64,000 nt of DNA from Rhodoferax sp. (GCA_031291305.1 JARLJH010000048.1:1-64000); one strand, 5' to 3'; numbered from the stretch's first letter, positions 30,301 to 38,983 are shown. Made by a program: numbers and translations. Notes: generated by a model from the letters alone, not told the origin.

Positions 30301-30865
30301 GCTTGCTCAGGTTGATAACTCCGAACAAGGCGCCAATGATTTGACCACGGGCATCCCGGATCGGCTCGGCAACGTTGAAAACCGGGGTTCTCAGGGTCTT
30401 GCCGATGACCGGCTTGCTGACGGTGGATCGACCCTCTTTGAGCGCAGCATGGATCGAGTCAACGTCCATGTAATTGACGCCGAGTCGGTTTGCAGAGAGC
30501 GGGACTTCTGCAACGGCGGTGCCATCGGCACGCACGACGAGGACACCGGCGTTGAACAGGTCCAGAAGGTGAGGGCGTTGCTCCAGGATGGACTGGAATA
30601 CAACCGGACTGTCCTGCGCCACAGAGCCCATGTTGACGGCAATGTTTTGTAAAGCTTTGATCCGGTCGCTCAAGTCTTCATTGAGTTTGTCTGCGACGAG
30701 TGACACCGTGGCAAACTGCTGCTGTCCCAGCAGACGTTGCATGTCGTCGCGCAGTATCCGCGTGGTGTAAAAAGCCAGCGCCCAAATGCCAATCAGAAAA
30801 ATGGCCAGTGTGAAAAGCGTGAACCTGGTTTTGAGCGACTGCCGGTGAATGAAGTTGAAGTTCAT
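27362..30865 (-). CDS. Cache-HAMP-PAS-PAS-GGDEF-EAL-CZB c-di-GMP protein
   Basis: 1167 aa inner-membrane signalling enzyme. Order: transmembrane helix (about 15-35), periplasmic double-Cache sensor (about 40-285), second transmembrane helix (about 290-312), HAMP-like linker, two PAS domains (about 370-490 and 500-620), GGDEF (about 635-790, motif RLGGDEF), EAL (about 810-1060, EALIRWQHP) and a C-terminal CZB zinc-binding domain (about 1075-1160). CZB ligands visible are Cys1096 in HQCRFGIWL and His1123/His1127 in an HxxxH, plus a His upstream. It is likely controlled by a periplasmic ligand and by zinc or oxidation. It is a paralogue of the first gene of the window. Confidence 0.92.
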   Translation of the reverse strand: MNFNFIHRQSLKTRFTLFTLAIFLIGIWALAFYTTRILRDDMQRLLGQQQFATVSLVADKLNEDLSDRIKALQNIAVNMGSVAQDSPVVFQSILEQRPHLLDLFNAGVLVVRADGTAVAEVPLSANRLGVNYMDVDSIHAALKEGRSTVSKPVIGKTLRTPVFNVAEPIRDARGQIIGALFGVINLSKPNFLDKIVQTHYGKSGGYLLTSPQHKLFITGTDKTRIMQPTPALGVNPFFDRCMQGFEGYGVAVSSRGVEELAAVKGIPAAGWFLAIILPTVEAFAPVHDLQQRMLLATLVLTLLAGGLIWWMTAWMLKRQFEPMLQAARTLDVLTSTGQPAVPLPIQRNDEIGELITSFNKLLRSINHRENFLRQILDTSSAAIFLIDLQGRITLANKRMAEMFHCSVDDLQGKEYVALLHPDVHESGRQNMLALLSSSVHLVDVDRAYWRHDQTEFWGHLTGNRFIDVDGKERGLIGVIVDINERKQAEEKLYLAATVFTHAREAIMVTNADGSILDVNDAFTRITGYKRDDVLGQNPRILKSGRQSKEFYATMWRHLLEEGHYYGEVWNRRKNGEVYAEMQTISAVRDAQGHTLQYVALFSDITPLKEHQSQLEHIAHYDALTNLPNRVLLADRLHQAMTQAQRRDQLLAVVYLDLDGFKSINDRHGHDAGDQLLVDLANRMKQTLREGDTLARLGGDEFVAVLLDLPDVAASIPMLTRLLTAAAQPTLMNGQMLQVSASLGVTFFPQTEEVDADLLLRQADQSMYQAKLAGKNRYHVFDAEQDRHVRGHHESLERIREALTANEFVLYYQPKVNMRTGDILGFEALIRWQHPKKGLLPPAVFLPVIEDHPLAVTLGEWVINTALTQIGTWQIAGLETHVSVNISARHLQQVDFVENLVKILGRHPQVAPGRLAMEVLETSALEDLVHASRVIEACRQIGVKFALDDFGTGYSSLTYLKRLPVDLLKIDQSFVRDMLDDPDDLAILVGVIGLSNAFRRQVIAEGVETVAHGAMLLKLGCELAQGYGIARPMSAEAVQSWVAQWQSDPQWLHLPAVHREDLPVLFASAEHRAWIVAIESYFKGERDAPPPLDEHQCRFGIWLNTDGRARHRAHPAFQEIERLHLQAHALAVELLQRHADGDHQQTLERLEELHARRDAFLSKLWQLC

Positions 30866-31295
30866 GAAGTGCGCGCCTTCAGGCGCGTGTCGAATCTGCG
30901 GGTCAAGCTTGGCTATGCTACTAATTATGTATCTTGCTATTCAGTATTTGCAAGGGCTTAAGGGGTGTTTTATGTCTCATTTCTGAGTAACCCCGAGTGA
31001 CTTGGATTCTGGTCGAAAGAGGGTGCCCCCATCGTTGGGCGGGCCATCCATATCGCCGGGCGGTACGGCATCACAGAAATTTCGACAAGATTCGATCATA
31101 GTCGCGAGGCTGAGGTTGGCGTGCGTAAACGGCTGCTCCAATCAGGGGAGTCGTGATTTTTGGGTCACTGCCATCGTCACGGATGGCCTGCATTGCCTGG
31201 GCGCCGGACACAGAATGGGCGTTGTGTTGGCGAAAAAAAAGCAACCTGGGTTGCTTTTTTTTTTTGCGGCTTGAGCGCCGATGTTGGTGCGCTGA
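30866..31295. other. 430-nt non-coding region
   Basis: Holds a degraded intergenic-repeat copy near 30914-30965 and, at its right end, the bidirectional terminator. Between them (about 30970-31230) I see no convincing frame. A small RNA ending at the terminator on the plus strand is possible but unsupported. Confidence 0.4.
31233..31265 (-). terminator. Terminator of the soe operon, probably bidirectional
   Basis: AAAAAAAAGCAAC-CTGG-GTTGCTTTTTTTT: a GC core stem extended by A/T pairs, with long T-runs on both strands. It lies 30 nt after the stop of the last minus-strand gene. Confidence 0.9.
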
Positions 31296-31934
31296 TTACC
31301 AGAACGCCAACAAACGCCCTTTGACCACCTTGGACTCAATGCGTGTCAAGCCGGTTTTTCCTTTTTTGATGCAGTTGCCGTTGTGGGCATCGAACTGCCA
31401 CTCGTGCTTCGGGCACGTCAGGGTCGTGCCCTTGATCGCCAGCTCGGGAATATTGGTGCTTTGGTGCGGGCAGTGGCTGTCATAGACTTGGTAAGTCTTG
31501 CCATCACGGTAGACAAACAGGCCACGGCCTTGGCATTCGGTGCGGGCGACTTCACCGTCTTTCACGTCCTTGCTGGCCATGATATCGCGCCACTCGGCAG
31601 GCGCCGCGGCCTTACCGGTGATGACATCAGGCTCAAACCCTGGAATGTTCATGTCCAGAATGATGTCCACTGCCCAGGTGATTTTGGCCAGACCCAGTGC
31701 CGGGAAGGCCATCAGCAACGCGTCCAGTACTTCCATGGGGCTGCAGCCTTCGCGCAGGGCGCGGCCTAGGTATTGGCGAAAACCCCGGTCGGTTTGGGAA
31801 TGCACCTTGGTAATCACCGAAATCAGGTTTCTGGTTTTAGGGTCCAGATGGGTACCGGTTTCTTTGAGAAACGCAAAGTAGTGGCTGATGGTTTCTGGCC
31901 GGGTCTTGATCAGGTAGTTAAGTGCGTCACTCAT
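31296..31934 (-). CDS. Carboxymuconolactone decarboxylase-like / Rieske [2Fe-2S] fusion protein
   Basis: 212 aa. The N-terminal ~110 residues match the CMD/AhpD-like fold (RNLISVITKVHSQTDRGFRQ, LDALLMAFPALGLAKI) but lack the CxxC of peroxidatic AhpD. The C-terminal ~95 residues are a Rieske ferredoxin domain with Cys155-x-His157 and Cys174-xx-His177. GGAG lies 9 nt before the chosen ATG. It has no signal peptide, so it is cytoplasmic. It is the last gene of the soe operon, which suggests an electron-transfer or redox-protection role in sulfite metabolism; the actual function is unknown. Confidence 0.85.
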   Translation of the reverse strand: MSDALNYLIKTRPETISHYFAFLKETGTHLDPKTRNLISVITKVHSQTDRGFRQYLGRALREGCSPMEVLDALLMAFPALGLAKITWAVDIILDMNIPGFEPDVITGKAAAPAEWRDIMASKDVKDGEVARTECQGRGLFVYRDGKTYQVYDSHCPHQSTNIPELAIKGTTLTCPKHEWQFDAHNGNCIKKGKTGLTRIESKVVKGRLLAFW

Positions 31935-31956
31935 GGAAAAGGTCTCCGTTAAAAAA

Positions 31957-32781
31957 TCAGGACAAATTGAGAACGAGCACCGGCTTTTCGGATAAACCGA
32001 TGACCTTTTGAGCCACACCGCCAATCATGGCATGCCGAATGTGGTTGTCGCTGCGGCTACCGATGACCAGCAGGTCAGCTTGGTGCGCCGTGGCCGATGC
32101 CAGTATTTCCGTAAAGGCCTTGCCGCTGCGAAGATCCACCTGCAGCTTGACCCCAAGCTGCAAGGCGGCAGCGATGGCCGTTGCCAGAAAACCGTCGGTG
32201 TCTGGTGGCTTTGTTTCACCGGCCATGACAAAAACCAGGTGCAAGGGCAGCCCGCACTCGGCGGCCACGGCAGCGGCTGTTCTGACCAGCCGCAGGCCCT
32301 GCTCGCCGGGTTCAGCCGCAACCAGCACGGCCTGCTTCCACATGTGTGCATCCCGTGGCGCGAACAAGACGTGGCAGGGCGCGTGGGTTAGTACTTTGCT
32401 GACCGTTTCACCGATCAGCAGGTTGGCCAGAAAACCGCGTTTTCCGCGTTGGCGGACGATGATGACTTCGGACTTGCGTTCACGGGCTTCATCGACGATT
32501 TCACGGTAAGGCTCTTCACCGCGACGCACGCGCAGGTCGATGGTGACCCCTTGGGCAGCCGCTTGAGCGCGGATATTGGCGATGTTGGAGGCGGCTTCCA
32601 GTTCGGCACGCATGGCAATCTGGGGCGCCAGCGATTCATATTCGGGGTTGCTCACCAGCGGCAACACAGTGGCCAGGGGCAACTGGCAACGCTCGGCCAT
32701 GCTGATGGCCAAGTTCTCGGCCCCGGTGTCAAATTCGGTGTGTTCAGTGGCCAGCAAAAGGCGGGTGAATAGCTGACTCAT
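31957..32781 (-). CDS. Tandem universal stress protein
   Basis: 274 aa with two UspA domains (about 1-145 and 150-274). The second keeps an ATP-binding-type signature (VIGSRSDNHIRHAMIGGVAQ); the first is similar but less canonical (QRGKRGFLANLLIGETVSKV). USPs bind ATP and act in stress adaptation without a known single reaction. GAGGA lies about 9 nt before the ATG chosen (MSQLFTRL), which is 12 nt after the DUF1634 gene. It belongs to the soe operon. Confidence 0.9.
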   Translation of the reverse strand: MSQLFTRLLLATEHTEFDTGAENLAISMAERCQLPLATVLPLVSNPEYESLAPQIAMRAELEAASNIANIRAQAAAQGVTIDLRVRRGEEPYREIVDEARERKSEVIIVRQRGKRGFLANLLIGETVSKVLTHAPCHVLFAPRDAHMWKQAVLVAAEPGEQGLRLVRTAAAVAAECGLPLHLVFVMAGETKPPDTDGFLATAIAAALQLGVKLQVDLRSGKAFTEILASATAHQADLLVIGSRSDNHIRHAMIGGVAQKVIGLSEKPVLVLNLS

Positions 32782-32792
32782 GGTTCGCGTCC

Positions 32793-33212
32793 TCAGGATA
32801 GACGGCCGGACGCCGCCAGCACCAGCACCAGAACAATCATGGCGCAAATGCCTGCATAGACATAGTCCCGTCGCTTCAAGTACAGCCAGACAAGACCCAG
32901 CATGGGTGGCACCGAACACCCCGACAGAATGGCAATGCCGACCAGATTGAGCACGTCACCCTTGCCCGCCAGTGCCAGCCAGCCCCAACCGGTGGGTGTG
33001 CCGGTTTTTTTAAGGTAGACGGCAACCGGCTGATTCCAGAGTTGAGGCAATTCACGGAGGGAAACCAGAGGCGTCATGAAGCCCAGCACGTAGGCAGCAA
33101 AGCCCACGATGAGCACCACCAGCCCGATGCGGCTGCCCCATTCGAGCAAAAACGCGTAATAAGACGCTTCAAGCTTTTGTAGTTGAGCGTTATCAGAGAC
33201 GGGTTCAATCAC
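32793..33212 (-). CDS. DUF1634-type small membrane protein
   Basis: 139 aa with three predicted transmembrane helices (about 28-50, 85-105 and 117-136). It resembles DUF1634 proteins, which are typically encoded beside TauE/SafE (TSUP) transporters, as here. The function is unknown; it may be an accessory subunit of the adjacent exporter. It lies 16 nt after the tauE stop on the same strand. Confidence 0.7.
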   Translation of the reverse strand: MIEPVSDNAQLQKLEASYYAFLLEWGSRIGLVVLIVGFAAYVLGFMTPLVSLRELPQLWNQPVAVYLKKTGTPTGWGWLALAGKGDVLNLVGIAILSGCSVPPMLGLVWLYLKRRDYVYAGICAMIVLVLVLAASGRLS

Positions 33213-33228
33213 GATTTATTTGTTTCCT

Positions 33229-34218
33229 TCAAACCCAGATACCCAAACCCTTGAGCAAGGCGCGAACACCAGCAAACAGCAGCAGGCCGATCACCATATG
33301 GCGGATGACAGATGCTTTAAGTACATGCAGCAAACGGGCGCCAATGCGTGCGCCGAGCATCATCCCGACCACCGATGGTACGGCAACCATCGGCAAAACG
33401 GCCCCCTCATTGAGGTAGTACCAACTGGCAGACGAGCTTGCAACAGAGAGAATCAATCCCGATGTGCCAGCGGCGACTTTCAGGGGAACACCCATGACCA
33501 GGTTGAGAACAGGAACATTCGCCCAACCCGCACCGATGCCAAAAAGCCCACCCAAAAAGCCAATCAAAAGAAACAGAAAGAGGCCCAAAGGGGTGTTATG
33601 TATTTGCCAGTTGATGGCTTGACCACTGGCACGATCATTGAAAACGCCATGAATGCCCAAGGCGCTGGATAGGCGGTCTGGTTGCGCCACGATGGGAAAT
33701 TCGGACTTTTTGGCAGTCAACATCAGGGCTACGATGGCCAAAACGATGGTGCCCAGCGCCGTCTGGACGACCGAGGCAGGCAAGATCAGCCCAACCATGG
33801 CGCCGACGACTGAACTCATGGACGCCAGCAACGCCAGGGGTAGCGCAAGTCGCAAACTCGCAAGACCTCCGCGCAGCAAGAAAGGCCCAGCGGCCAGAGC
33901 GCTGGCCAGCGCCACCAGTAACCCGGCGCCTCGCACAAAATCGAGATTGAAGGGGAAAAAACCACCGATGATGGGAACAAACAGCGTGCCTCCGCCAATG
34001 CCTGCGGGAATGGCCACGATGCCAATGAAAAAACAGGTGACGAACAGCGCGAGCGGCCAGAACCACCAGGGCAGGTTTGACGATGGCAATAGGCTCACCA
34101 TAGCAGCGTGCGCCGGACTGACCACCAGTGTGAATGTCGCCAGCAAGACGAGGCTGCGCGCCACCAGGATCAGTTTCTTGCGTGCAGGTTGATTACTACA
34201 CCTGCCAGGACTATTCAT
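33229..34218 (-). CDS. tauE: TauE/SafE (TSUP) family sulfite/organosulfonate exporter
   Basis: 329 aa membrane protein with a possible N-terminal signal/anchor and about eight transmembrane helices. The two TSUP half-repeats show as GIVAIPAGIGGGTLFVPII and LIGFLGGLFGIGAGWANVPV. Family members export sulfite, sulfoacetate or related anions. The much longer frame reading upstream lies over soeC coding sequence and is rejected; I start at the ATG of MNSPGRC, whose GGGGA is close. Placement directly after soeABC supports a sulfite-related substrate, an inference. Confidence 0.88.
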   Translation of the reverse strand: MNSPGRCSNQPARKKLILVARSLVLLATFTLVVSPAHAAMVSLLPSSNLPWWFWPLALFVTCFFIGIVAIPAGIGGGTLFVPIIGGFFPFNLDFVRGAGLLVALASALAAGPFLLRGGLASLRLALPLALLASMSSVVGAMVGLILPASVVQTALGTIVLAIVALMLTAKKSEFPIVAQPDRLSSALGIHGVFNDRASGQAINWQIHNTPLGLFLFLLIGFLGGLFGIGAGWANVPVLNLVMGVPLKVAAGTSGLILSVASSSASWYYLNEGAVLPMVAVPSVVGMMLGARIGARLLHVLKASVIRHMVIGLLLFAGVRALLKGLGIWV

Positions 34219-34301
34219 GGTCCCCGTTGGACATGGTTGTTGACATTGATATTCCATCGGTGGGCAATGCGCCGTTTCACGTGTTTCAAACCACGTCCTG
34301 A

Positions 34302-35243
34302 CTAGGAGATGGTTTGGTAGTATAGGTTTTGCGGGTGATTGGCCTGGGCAAAAAAGAACCAGCGTTCGGCCAGCAGACCGATATATTGCAATACAAACGC
34401 GCTGCTCAAGAGGCCTGCAGACGAGACGGCTAAACCGCTGCCCAGCAACAATAGGGGCAGAGGGAACACCAGCAGCAAAAAGCCCCATTTGACCGAGCGT
34501 AACAAGCTGGCGGTGCGACCATGGAAAAACTCCCGTGTGTTGAAAGAACCGCCCATCAATCCCTGCGACTTTTGAACGATGCGAGGGTGTTTGATACCAA
34601 TGGCAGTTTGCAGGCTGGACTTCGATTTCAGTCTGGCGTTGCGTAACAGGGATGCCGTGCGCGTGATCCAGCCCAGCAGGGTGACCCCTGAAGCCGCGAT
34701 GGCATAGGGCACCACCAACGCTGGGAAGCCGGTGAGCGCCGCCAGAGCGGTGGCCAGGGTCAGACCCGACGCGCATCCCAGCAAAAAGTAGTTCACCAGC
34801 GTCAAGGCACTGGCCCACTCCTGCAAAAAGCGAATCGAGGCATAGATCATGGCGGTGCAGACGAACAGGGTCAGGCAGGCGACCATGGTTAGGGCACCGA
34901 TCCATCGGGTGCCACCCAGGCTCAGCATGTGGCTGGCGCCGTACACGAACAGGCCCGCCATAAAGACCGGCAAGGCGATCACTTCACGCGACAGCCAGGA
35001 GGTGCGCCACATCGCCGCAGCGCGCCAGGCGCGTTCAGGATGCCCCAGGTGAAAGAACGAAGCAATTAGCCCCAGCACGGTCAACACCAGCGCGACGACG
35101 CTGCCAGTCAATAGGAACTGCTGGCTCTGCGATACGTCCAGCGCGCCGATACCCGACAGTTCCGTGCCGTAGAGTGCCAGAAAAAGGCCTTGCGCGGCAC
35201 CCGTGAGGGTGGTGAGGAAGATGACAGAAAAAGCGGGTTGCAT
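34302..35243 (-). CDS. soeC: Sulfite dehydrogenase membrane anchor SoeC (DmsC-like)
   Basis: 313 aa integral membrane protein of the DmsC/NrfD superfamily with about eight helices. It anchors the SoeAB complex at the inner face of the membrane and passes electrons to quinone. The conserved stretch ASFFHLGHPERAWRA is a DmsC hallmark. The start chosen (MQPAFSVIF) leaves 22 nt to soeB; its ribosome-binding site is weak. The assignment to Soe rather than DMSO reductase rests on context: TauE next door and dsr nearby. Confidence 0.85.
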   Translation of the reverse strand: MQPAFSVIFLTTLTGAAQGLFLALYGTELSGIGALDVSQSQQFLLTGSVVALVLTVLGLIASFFHLGHPERAWRAAAMWRTSWLSREVIALPVFMAGLFVYGASHMLSLGGTRWIGALTMVACLTLFVCTAMIYASIRFLQEWASALTLVNYFLLGCASGLTLATALAALTGFPALVVPYAIAASGVTLLGWITRTASLLRNARLKSKSSLQTAIGIKHPRIVQKSQGLMGGSFNTREFFHGRTASLLRSVKWGFLLLVFPLPLLLLGSGLAVSSAGLLSSAFVLQYIGLLAERWFFFAQANHPQNLYYQTIS

Positions 35244-35265
35244 GATAGATGGTAGCTGGTGTGTT

Positions 35266-35991
35266 TCAGGTAGCAAAGTCTTCGCGACCGCCACCACGGT
35301 AGTTGTCGGACAACTTGGTATCGATCTTCAAGGGGTTGTCAATGCGTTCCAGATCTTCAGGGTGGATGCGCATTTCAGTTTTGCGACGTGGCAGATAGTG
35401 GTTCGATGGACTGGTGCCCCACTCGGGCATCAGTTGATAGCCGCCGCGTTCGGCAATGGCCTTTGAAACGACGGACTCGGGGTTATGCACATCGCCAAAC
35501 AAGCGTGCATTGGCTGGGCAGGCCAACACGCACGATGGTTTGCGCTCAGCCTCTGGCAAGGTGGTGCTGGTGACGCGGTCCACGCACAAGGTGCATTTGG
35601 TCATGACCTTGCGTTGTTCATCCAATTCGCGAGCGCCATAAGGACAGGCCCAGCTGCAGTATTTGCAGCCGATGCACTTGTCATAGTCCACCAGAACGAT
35701 GCCATCTTCGACCCGCTTGTAGCTGGCGCCGGTAGGGCACACCGGCACGCACGGCGGGTCTTCGCAGTGCAGGCAGGATTTGGGGAAATGCACGGTCTGT
35801 GTGTTGGGAAACTCGCCCACTTCAAAGGTTTGGACCCGGTTGAAGAAGGTGCCGCTGGGGTCGGCGTCATAGGGATTGAGGTCCGTCAGTGGCCCGGCTG
35901 AGCCGGAGGTGTTCCACTGCTTGCAACTGGTCACGCAGGCATGGCAGCCGACGCAGACATTCAGGTCAATGACCAAAGCCAACTGGGTCAT
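35266..35991 (-). CDS. soeB: Sulfite dehydrogenase iron-sulfur subunit SoeB
   Basis: 241 aa DmsB-type electron-transfer subunit with four [4Fe-4S] cysteine groups: CVGCHACVTSCK, CLHCEDPPCVPVCP, CIGCKYCSWACP and CTLCVDR...CVLACP. There is no Tat signal, consistent with the cytoplasmic SoeABC described in Allochromatium vinosum. It carries electrons from the molybdenum subunit to SoeC. Its start overlaps the soeA stop by 4 nt, indicating translational coupling. Confidence 0.88.
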   Translation of the reverse strand: MTQLALVIDLNVCVGCHACVTSCKQWNTSGSAGPLTDLNPYDADPSGTFFNRVQTFEVGEFPNTQTVHFPKSCLHCEDPPCVPVCPTGASYKRVEDGIVLVDYDKCIGCKYCSWACPYGARELDEQRKVMTKCTLCVDRVTSTTLPEAERKPSCVLACPANARLFGDVHNPESVVSKAIAERGGYQLMPEWGTSPSNHYLPRRKTEMRIHPEDLERIDNPLKIDTKLSDNYRGGGREDFAT

Positions 35992-38909
35992 TTCTGCATT
36001 CCCTTGCCTGCAAACCAGGCCTGCCAGCGTGGCAAGATGGTTTGAACCCCCGGTGCCGCGGGTACCGCCTTGAATTGTGGAAAGGTCTGCTGCGGTTCAT
36101 CTGCTTCGGCCTTGAAGATGCGGACCCGCACGTCGTACCAGGCGGCCTGACCAGTGATGGGGTCAGAGTTGGACAAGGATGCGCCGTCACCGGAGGGCGG
36201 CAATTCTTCGGAAATCAGGTGGTTGAGCAAGAAACCGCGCTGCGATTCGTTGGCTTCTGGTGTCAGGTTCCAGGCACCTTTGGATTTGCCAATGGCGTTC
36301 CAGGTCCAGACTGTGCCGGGTTCCACAGCTTCTGAGTAACGGCACAGGCAGCGTACTTTGCCCCATTGCGATTCAACCCACATCCAGCCGCCGTCTTCAA
36401 TACCCTGGATACGGGCGGTTTTGGGGTTAACGAACAGGTAATTGTGCGCGTGAATTTGGCGCAGCCAGGCGTTTTGCGAGTCCCAGGAGTGGTACATCGC
36501 CATCGGGCGCTGTGTGATGGCGTTCAGCGGGAATCGCGCTTTGTCGGTGGCTTGCTCTTCCAATGGTGCGTAATAGAACGGCAGCGGATCAAAATAGGTT
36601 TCGACCCGTTTGCGCAGCGGGTCTGGCGGCTGCTTGCCGACCCGCTTGCCTTGCGCTGCGCGGCGAAAGTCTTGCAGAAATTCCGAGTAAATGTGAATGA
36701 CGACGGGGTCCTTGTCACGGCGGATGCCGACGCTCTGTGCCCATTCCATGTAGCCTTTATTCCAGTTACGCATGTACTGGTATTCATGGGGCATCTCGTG
36801 GTGAAAGAAACAATTGTTCTTTTCGTACATTTCCCATTGTTTGGGATTGGGTTCGCCGCGCATCGATTTTTCGCCACCCTTGCCCCGCCAGCCTGCCAGA
36901 AAGCCGATGCCAGAGCCTGGTGCAGTTTCGTAGTTGACGATGAAATCGGGGTAGCTTTTGAACTTGCGAGCGCCGTCGGCCTGGGTAAACGCAGGAAGCT
37001 GAAGACGACCTGCCAGCTCAATCAGCACCTCCTGGAACGGCTTGCAGTCACCCTTGGGTGGCAGGATCGGGATGCGCACCGCATCGACCGGCCCGTCAAA
37101 CTCGGAAATCGGCCGGTCCAGCATGGACATGGTGTCGTGCCGCTCCAGATAAGTGGTGTCAGGCAGGATCAGGTCAGCAAAGGCTGTCATCTCGGACTGG
37201 TACGCATCGCACACCACCAGGAACGGAATTTTGTACTCACCTGCCTTGTCGCCCTCAACATGCTTGTCGTTGAGCATCTTGCGCACCTCAGAGGTGTTCA
37301 TGGTGGAGTTCCAAGCCATGTTAGCCATGAAGATCAGCAGGGTGTCAATGTGATAGGGGTCACCACGCCAGGCATTGGTGATGACGTTGTGCATCAAACC
37401 GTGCGCTGACAGCGGGTGTTCCCAGGAAAAGCCCTTGTCGATGCGCACGGGCTGCCCGTGGTTGTCAACAAACAAGTCATCCGGGCTTTCCGGCCAGCCT
37501 AGCGGCGCACCATCCAGCGGTGTGTTGGGTTTGATGGCTTGCGGGCTTTTGGGCGGGCGGGCGTTGGGCGGTACGGCACGCGGGTAGGGCGCCTTATGCC
37601 GAAAGCCGCCCGGGCGGTCAATTGTGCCCAGCAAGGACATCAGTATGGACAGTGCCCGGATGGTCTGAAATCCATTGGAGTGTGCTGCCAGGCCGCGCAT
37701 GGCGTGAAAAGCCACTGGGTTGCCGGTGACGGATTCGTGGCGCTTGCCCCAGCTGTCGGTCCAGGCAATGGGGAGCTCTATTTTTTGATCCCGCGCGGTG
37801 ATGCCCATCTCGTGCGCCAGGCGTCGGATGGTGGCCGCCGGTATGCCGGTAATGCCCTCAGCCCACTCCGGGGTGTAGGCCTTGACACGGTCTTGCAGCA
37901 ATTGAAATGCTGGCACAGCGGTGGTGCCATCAGGCATTTTGAAGTGACCCAGCAGTGCCGGGTCAGAACCTTCGGTGTGGTCGGCCACTGCAGTATCGGT
38001 GTGGCGGTCCCACCAATGGAAATTGGCCGGGCGCAAGGGGTTGACAAGGTCACCGTCTGCATTGCGCAGAAACATGCCGAAGGCGTCGCTCGCCGTATCC
38101 TGGTTCACCAACTGACCGGCGTTGGTGTAGCGGGTCAAGAATTCACGGTCATACAGCCCTTGCTTGATCAACTCGTGGGTCAGCGCCAGGATCAGGGCGC
38201 CGTCTGTGCCGGGCTTGATCGGTACCCACTCGTCGGCAATGGCCGAATAGCCGGTGCGCACGGGATTGATGGATACAAAGCGGCCACCATTTCGCTTGAA
38301 CTTGGACAGTTCGCGTTTCATGGGGTTGGAGTGATGGTCCTCGGCGGTACCGATCATCACGAACAGTTTGGCTCTTTCAAGGTCCGGACCACCAAACTCC
38401 CAAAAAGAGCCGCCGATGGTGTAGATCATGCCTGCGGCCATGTTGACCGAGCAAAAACCACCGTGCGCCGCGTAATTGGGGGTTCCAAACTGCCTGGCGA
38501 ACAGCCCGGTCAGTGCCTGCATCTGGTCACGGCCGGTGAACAAGGCAAACTGTTTGGGGTCGGTCGCGCGAATGTGTCTGAGCCGTTGTTCAAGCGTGGA
38601 AAACGCTTCTTCCCAACTGATTTCCTCAAACTCGCCATCGCCGCGTTCGCTGCCCGTCTTTCTCTTCAATGGTTTTGTCAGGCGGGCGGGTGAATACTGT
38701 TTCATGATGCCCGATGAGCCTTTGGCACAGATGATGCCTTGGTTCAACGGGTGCTCAGGATTGCCTTCGATGTAACGGACTTCGCCGCCTCTGAGGTGGA
38801 CCCGAATGCCACAGCGGCAGGCGCACATGTAGCAAGTGGTGGTGCGCGTCTCGGTTGACGCGCCAGGCAAGGGCGGAGCTGCCGGGTCGTGTAGATGTGC
38901 GGAAGGCAT
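35988..38909 (-). CDS. soeA: Sulfite dehydrogenase molybdopterin subunit SoeA
   Basis: 973 aa molybdopterin oxidoreductase of the DMSO-reductase family that oxidises sulfite to sulfate in the cytoplasm. The N-terminal [4Fe-4S] cysteines are in CYMCACRCG and ICAKG. Bis-MGD-binding stretches follow (FALFTGRDQMQAL, YAAHGGFCSVNMAAG), and the C-terminal molydopterin-dinucleotide-binding domain covers about residues 770-960. There is no twin-arginine leader, unlike periplasmic DmsA or PhsA. It is the first gene of a seven-gene operon. Thiosulfate, polysulfide or arsenic substrates are the less likely alternatives. Confidence 0.87.
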   Translation of the reverse strand: MPSAHLHDPAAPPLPGASTETRTTTCYMCACRCGIRVHLRGGEVRYIEGNPEHPLNQGIICAKGSSGIMKQYSPARLTKPLKRKTGSERGDGEFEEISWEEAFSTLEQRLRHIRATDPKQFALFTGRDQMQALTGLFARQFGTPNYAAHGGFCSVNMAAGMIYTIGGSFWEFGGPDLERAKLFVMIGTAEDHHSNPMKRELSKFKRNGGRFVSINPVRTGYSAIADEWVPIKPGTDGALILALTHELIKQGLYDREFLTRYTNAGQLVNQDTASDAFGMFLRNADGDLVNPLRPANFHWWDRHTDTAVADHTEGSDPALLGHFKMPDGTTAVPAFQLLQDRVKAYTPEWAEGITGIPAATIRRLAHEMGITARDQKIELPIAWTDSWGKRHESVTGNPVAFHAMRGLAAHSNGFQTIRALSILMSLLGTIDRPGGFRHKAPYPRAVPPNARPPKSPQAIKPNTPLDGAPLGWPESPDDLFVDNHGQPVRIDKGFSWEHPLSAHGLMHNVITNAWRGDPYHIDTLLIFMANMAWNSTMNTSEVRKMLNDKHVEGDKAGEYKIPFLVVCDAYQSEMTAFADLILPDTTYLERHDTMSMLDRPISEFDGPVDAVRIPILPPKGDCKPFQEVLIELAGRLQLPAFTQADGARKFKSYPDFIVNYETAPGSGIGFLAGWRGKGGEKSMRGEPNPKQWEMYEKNNCFFHHEMPHEYQYMRNWNKGYMEWAQSVGIRRDKDPVVIHIYSEFLQDFRRAAQGKRVGKQPPDPLRKRVETYFDPLPFYYAPLEEQATDKARFPLNAITQRPMAMYHSWDSQNAWLRQIHAHNYLFVNPKTARIQGIEDGGWMWVESQWGKVRCLCRYSEAVEPGTVWTWNAIGKSKGAWNLTPEANESQRGFLLNHLISEELPPSGDGASLSNSDPITGQAAWYDVRVRIFKAEADEPQQTFPQFKAVPAAPGVQTILPRWQAWFAGKGMQK

Positions 38910-38983
38910 GCAGGGACGCTTTTTTGGGTGGTTTGTTCAGAACTCGCGGTGAGCGCCTATTAGATTCATGGGCACCCAAATCC

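Noticed and set aside
33229-34905. A 558-codon version of the TauE gene
   Set aside because: Its first ~230 codons run antiparallel-frame through soeC coding sequence, have no TSUP features and end where a normal ATG start and membrane protein begin.
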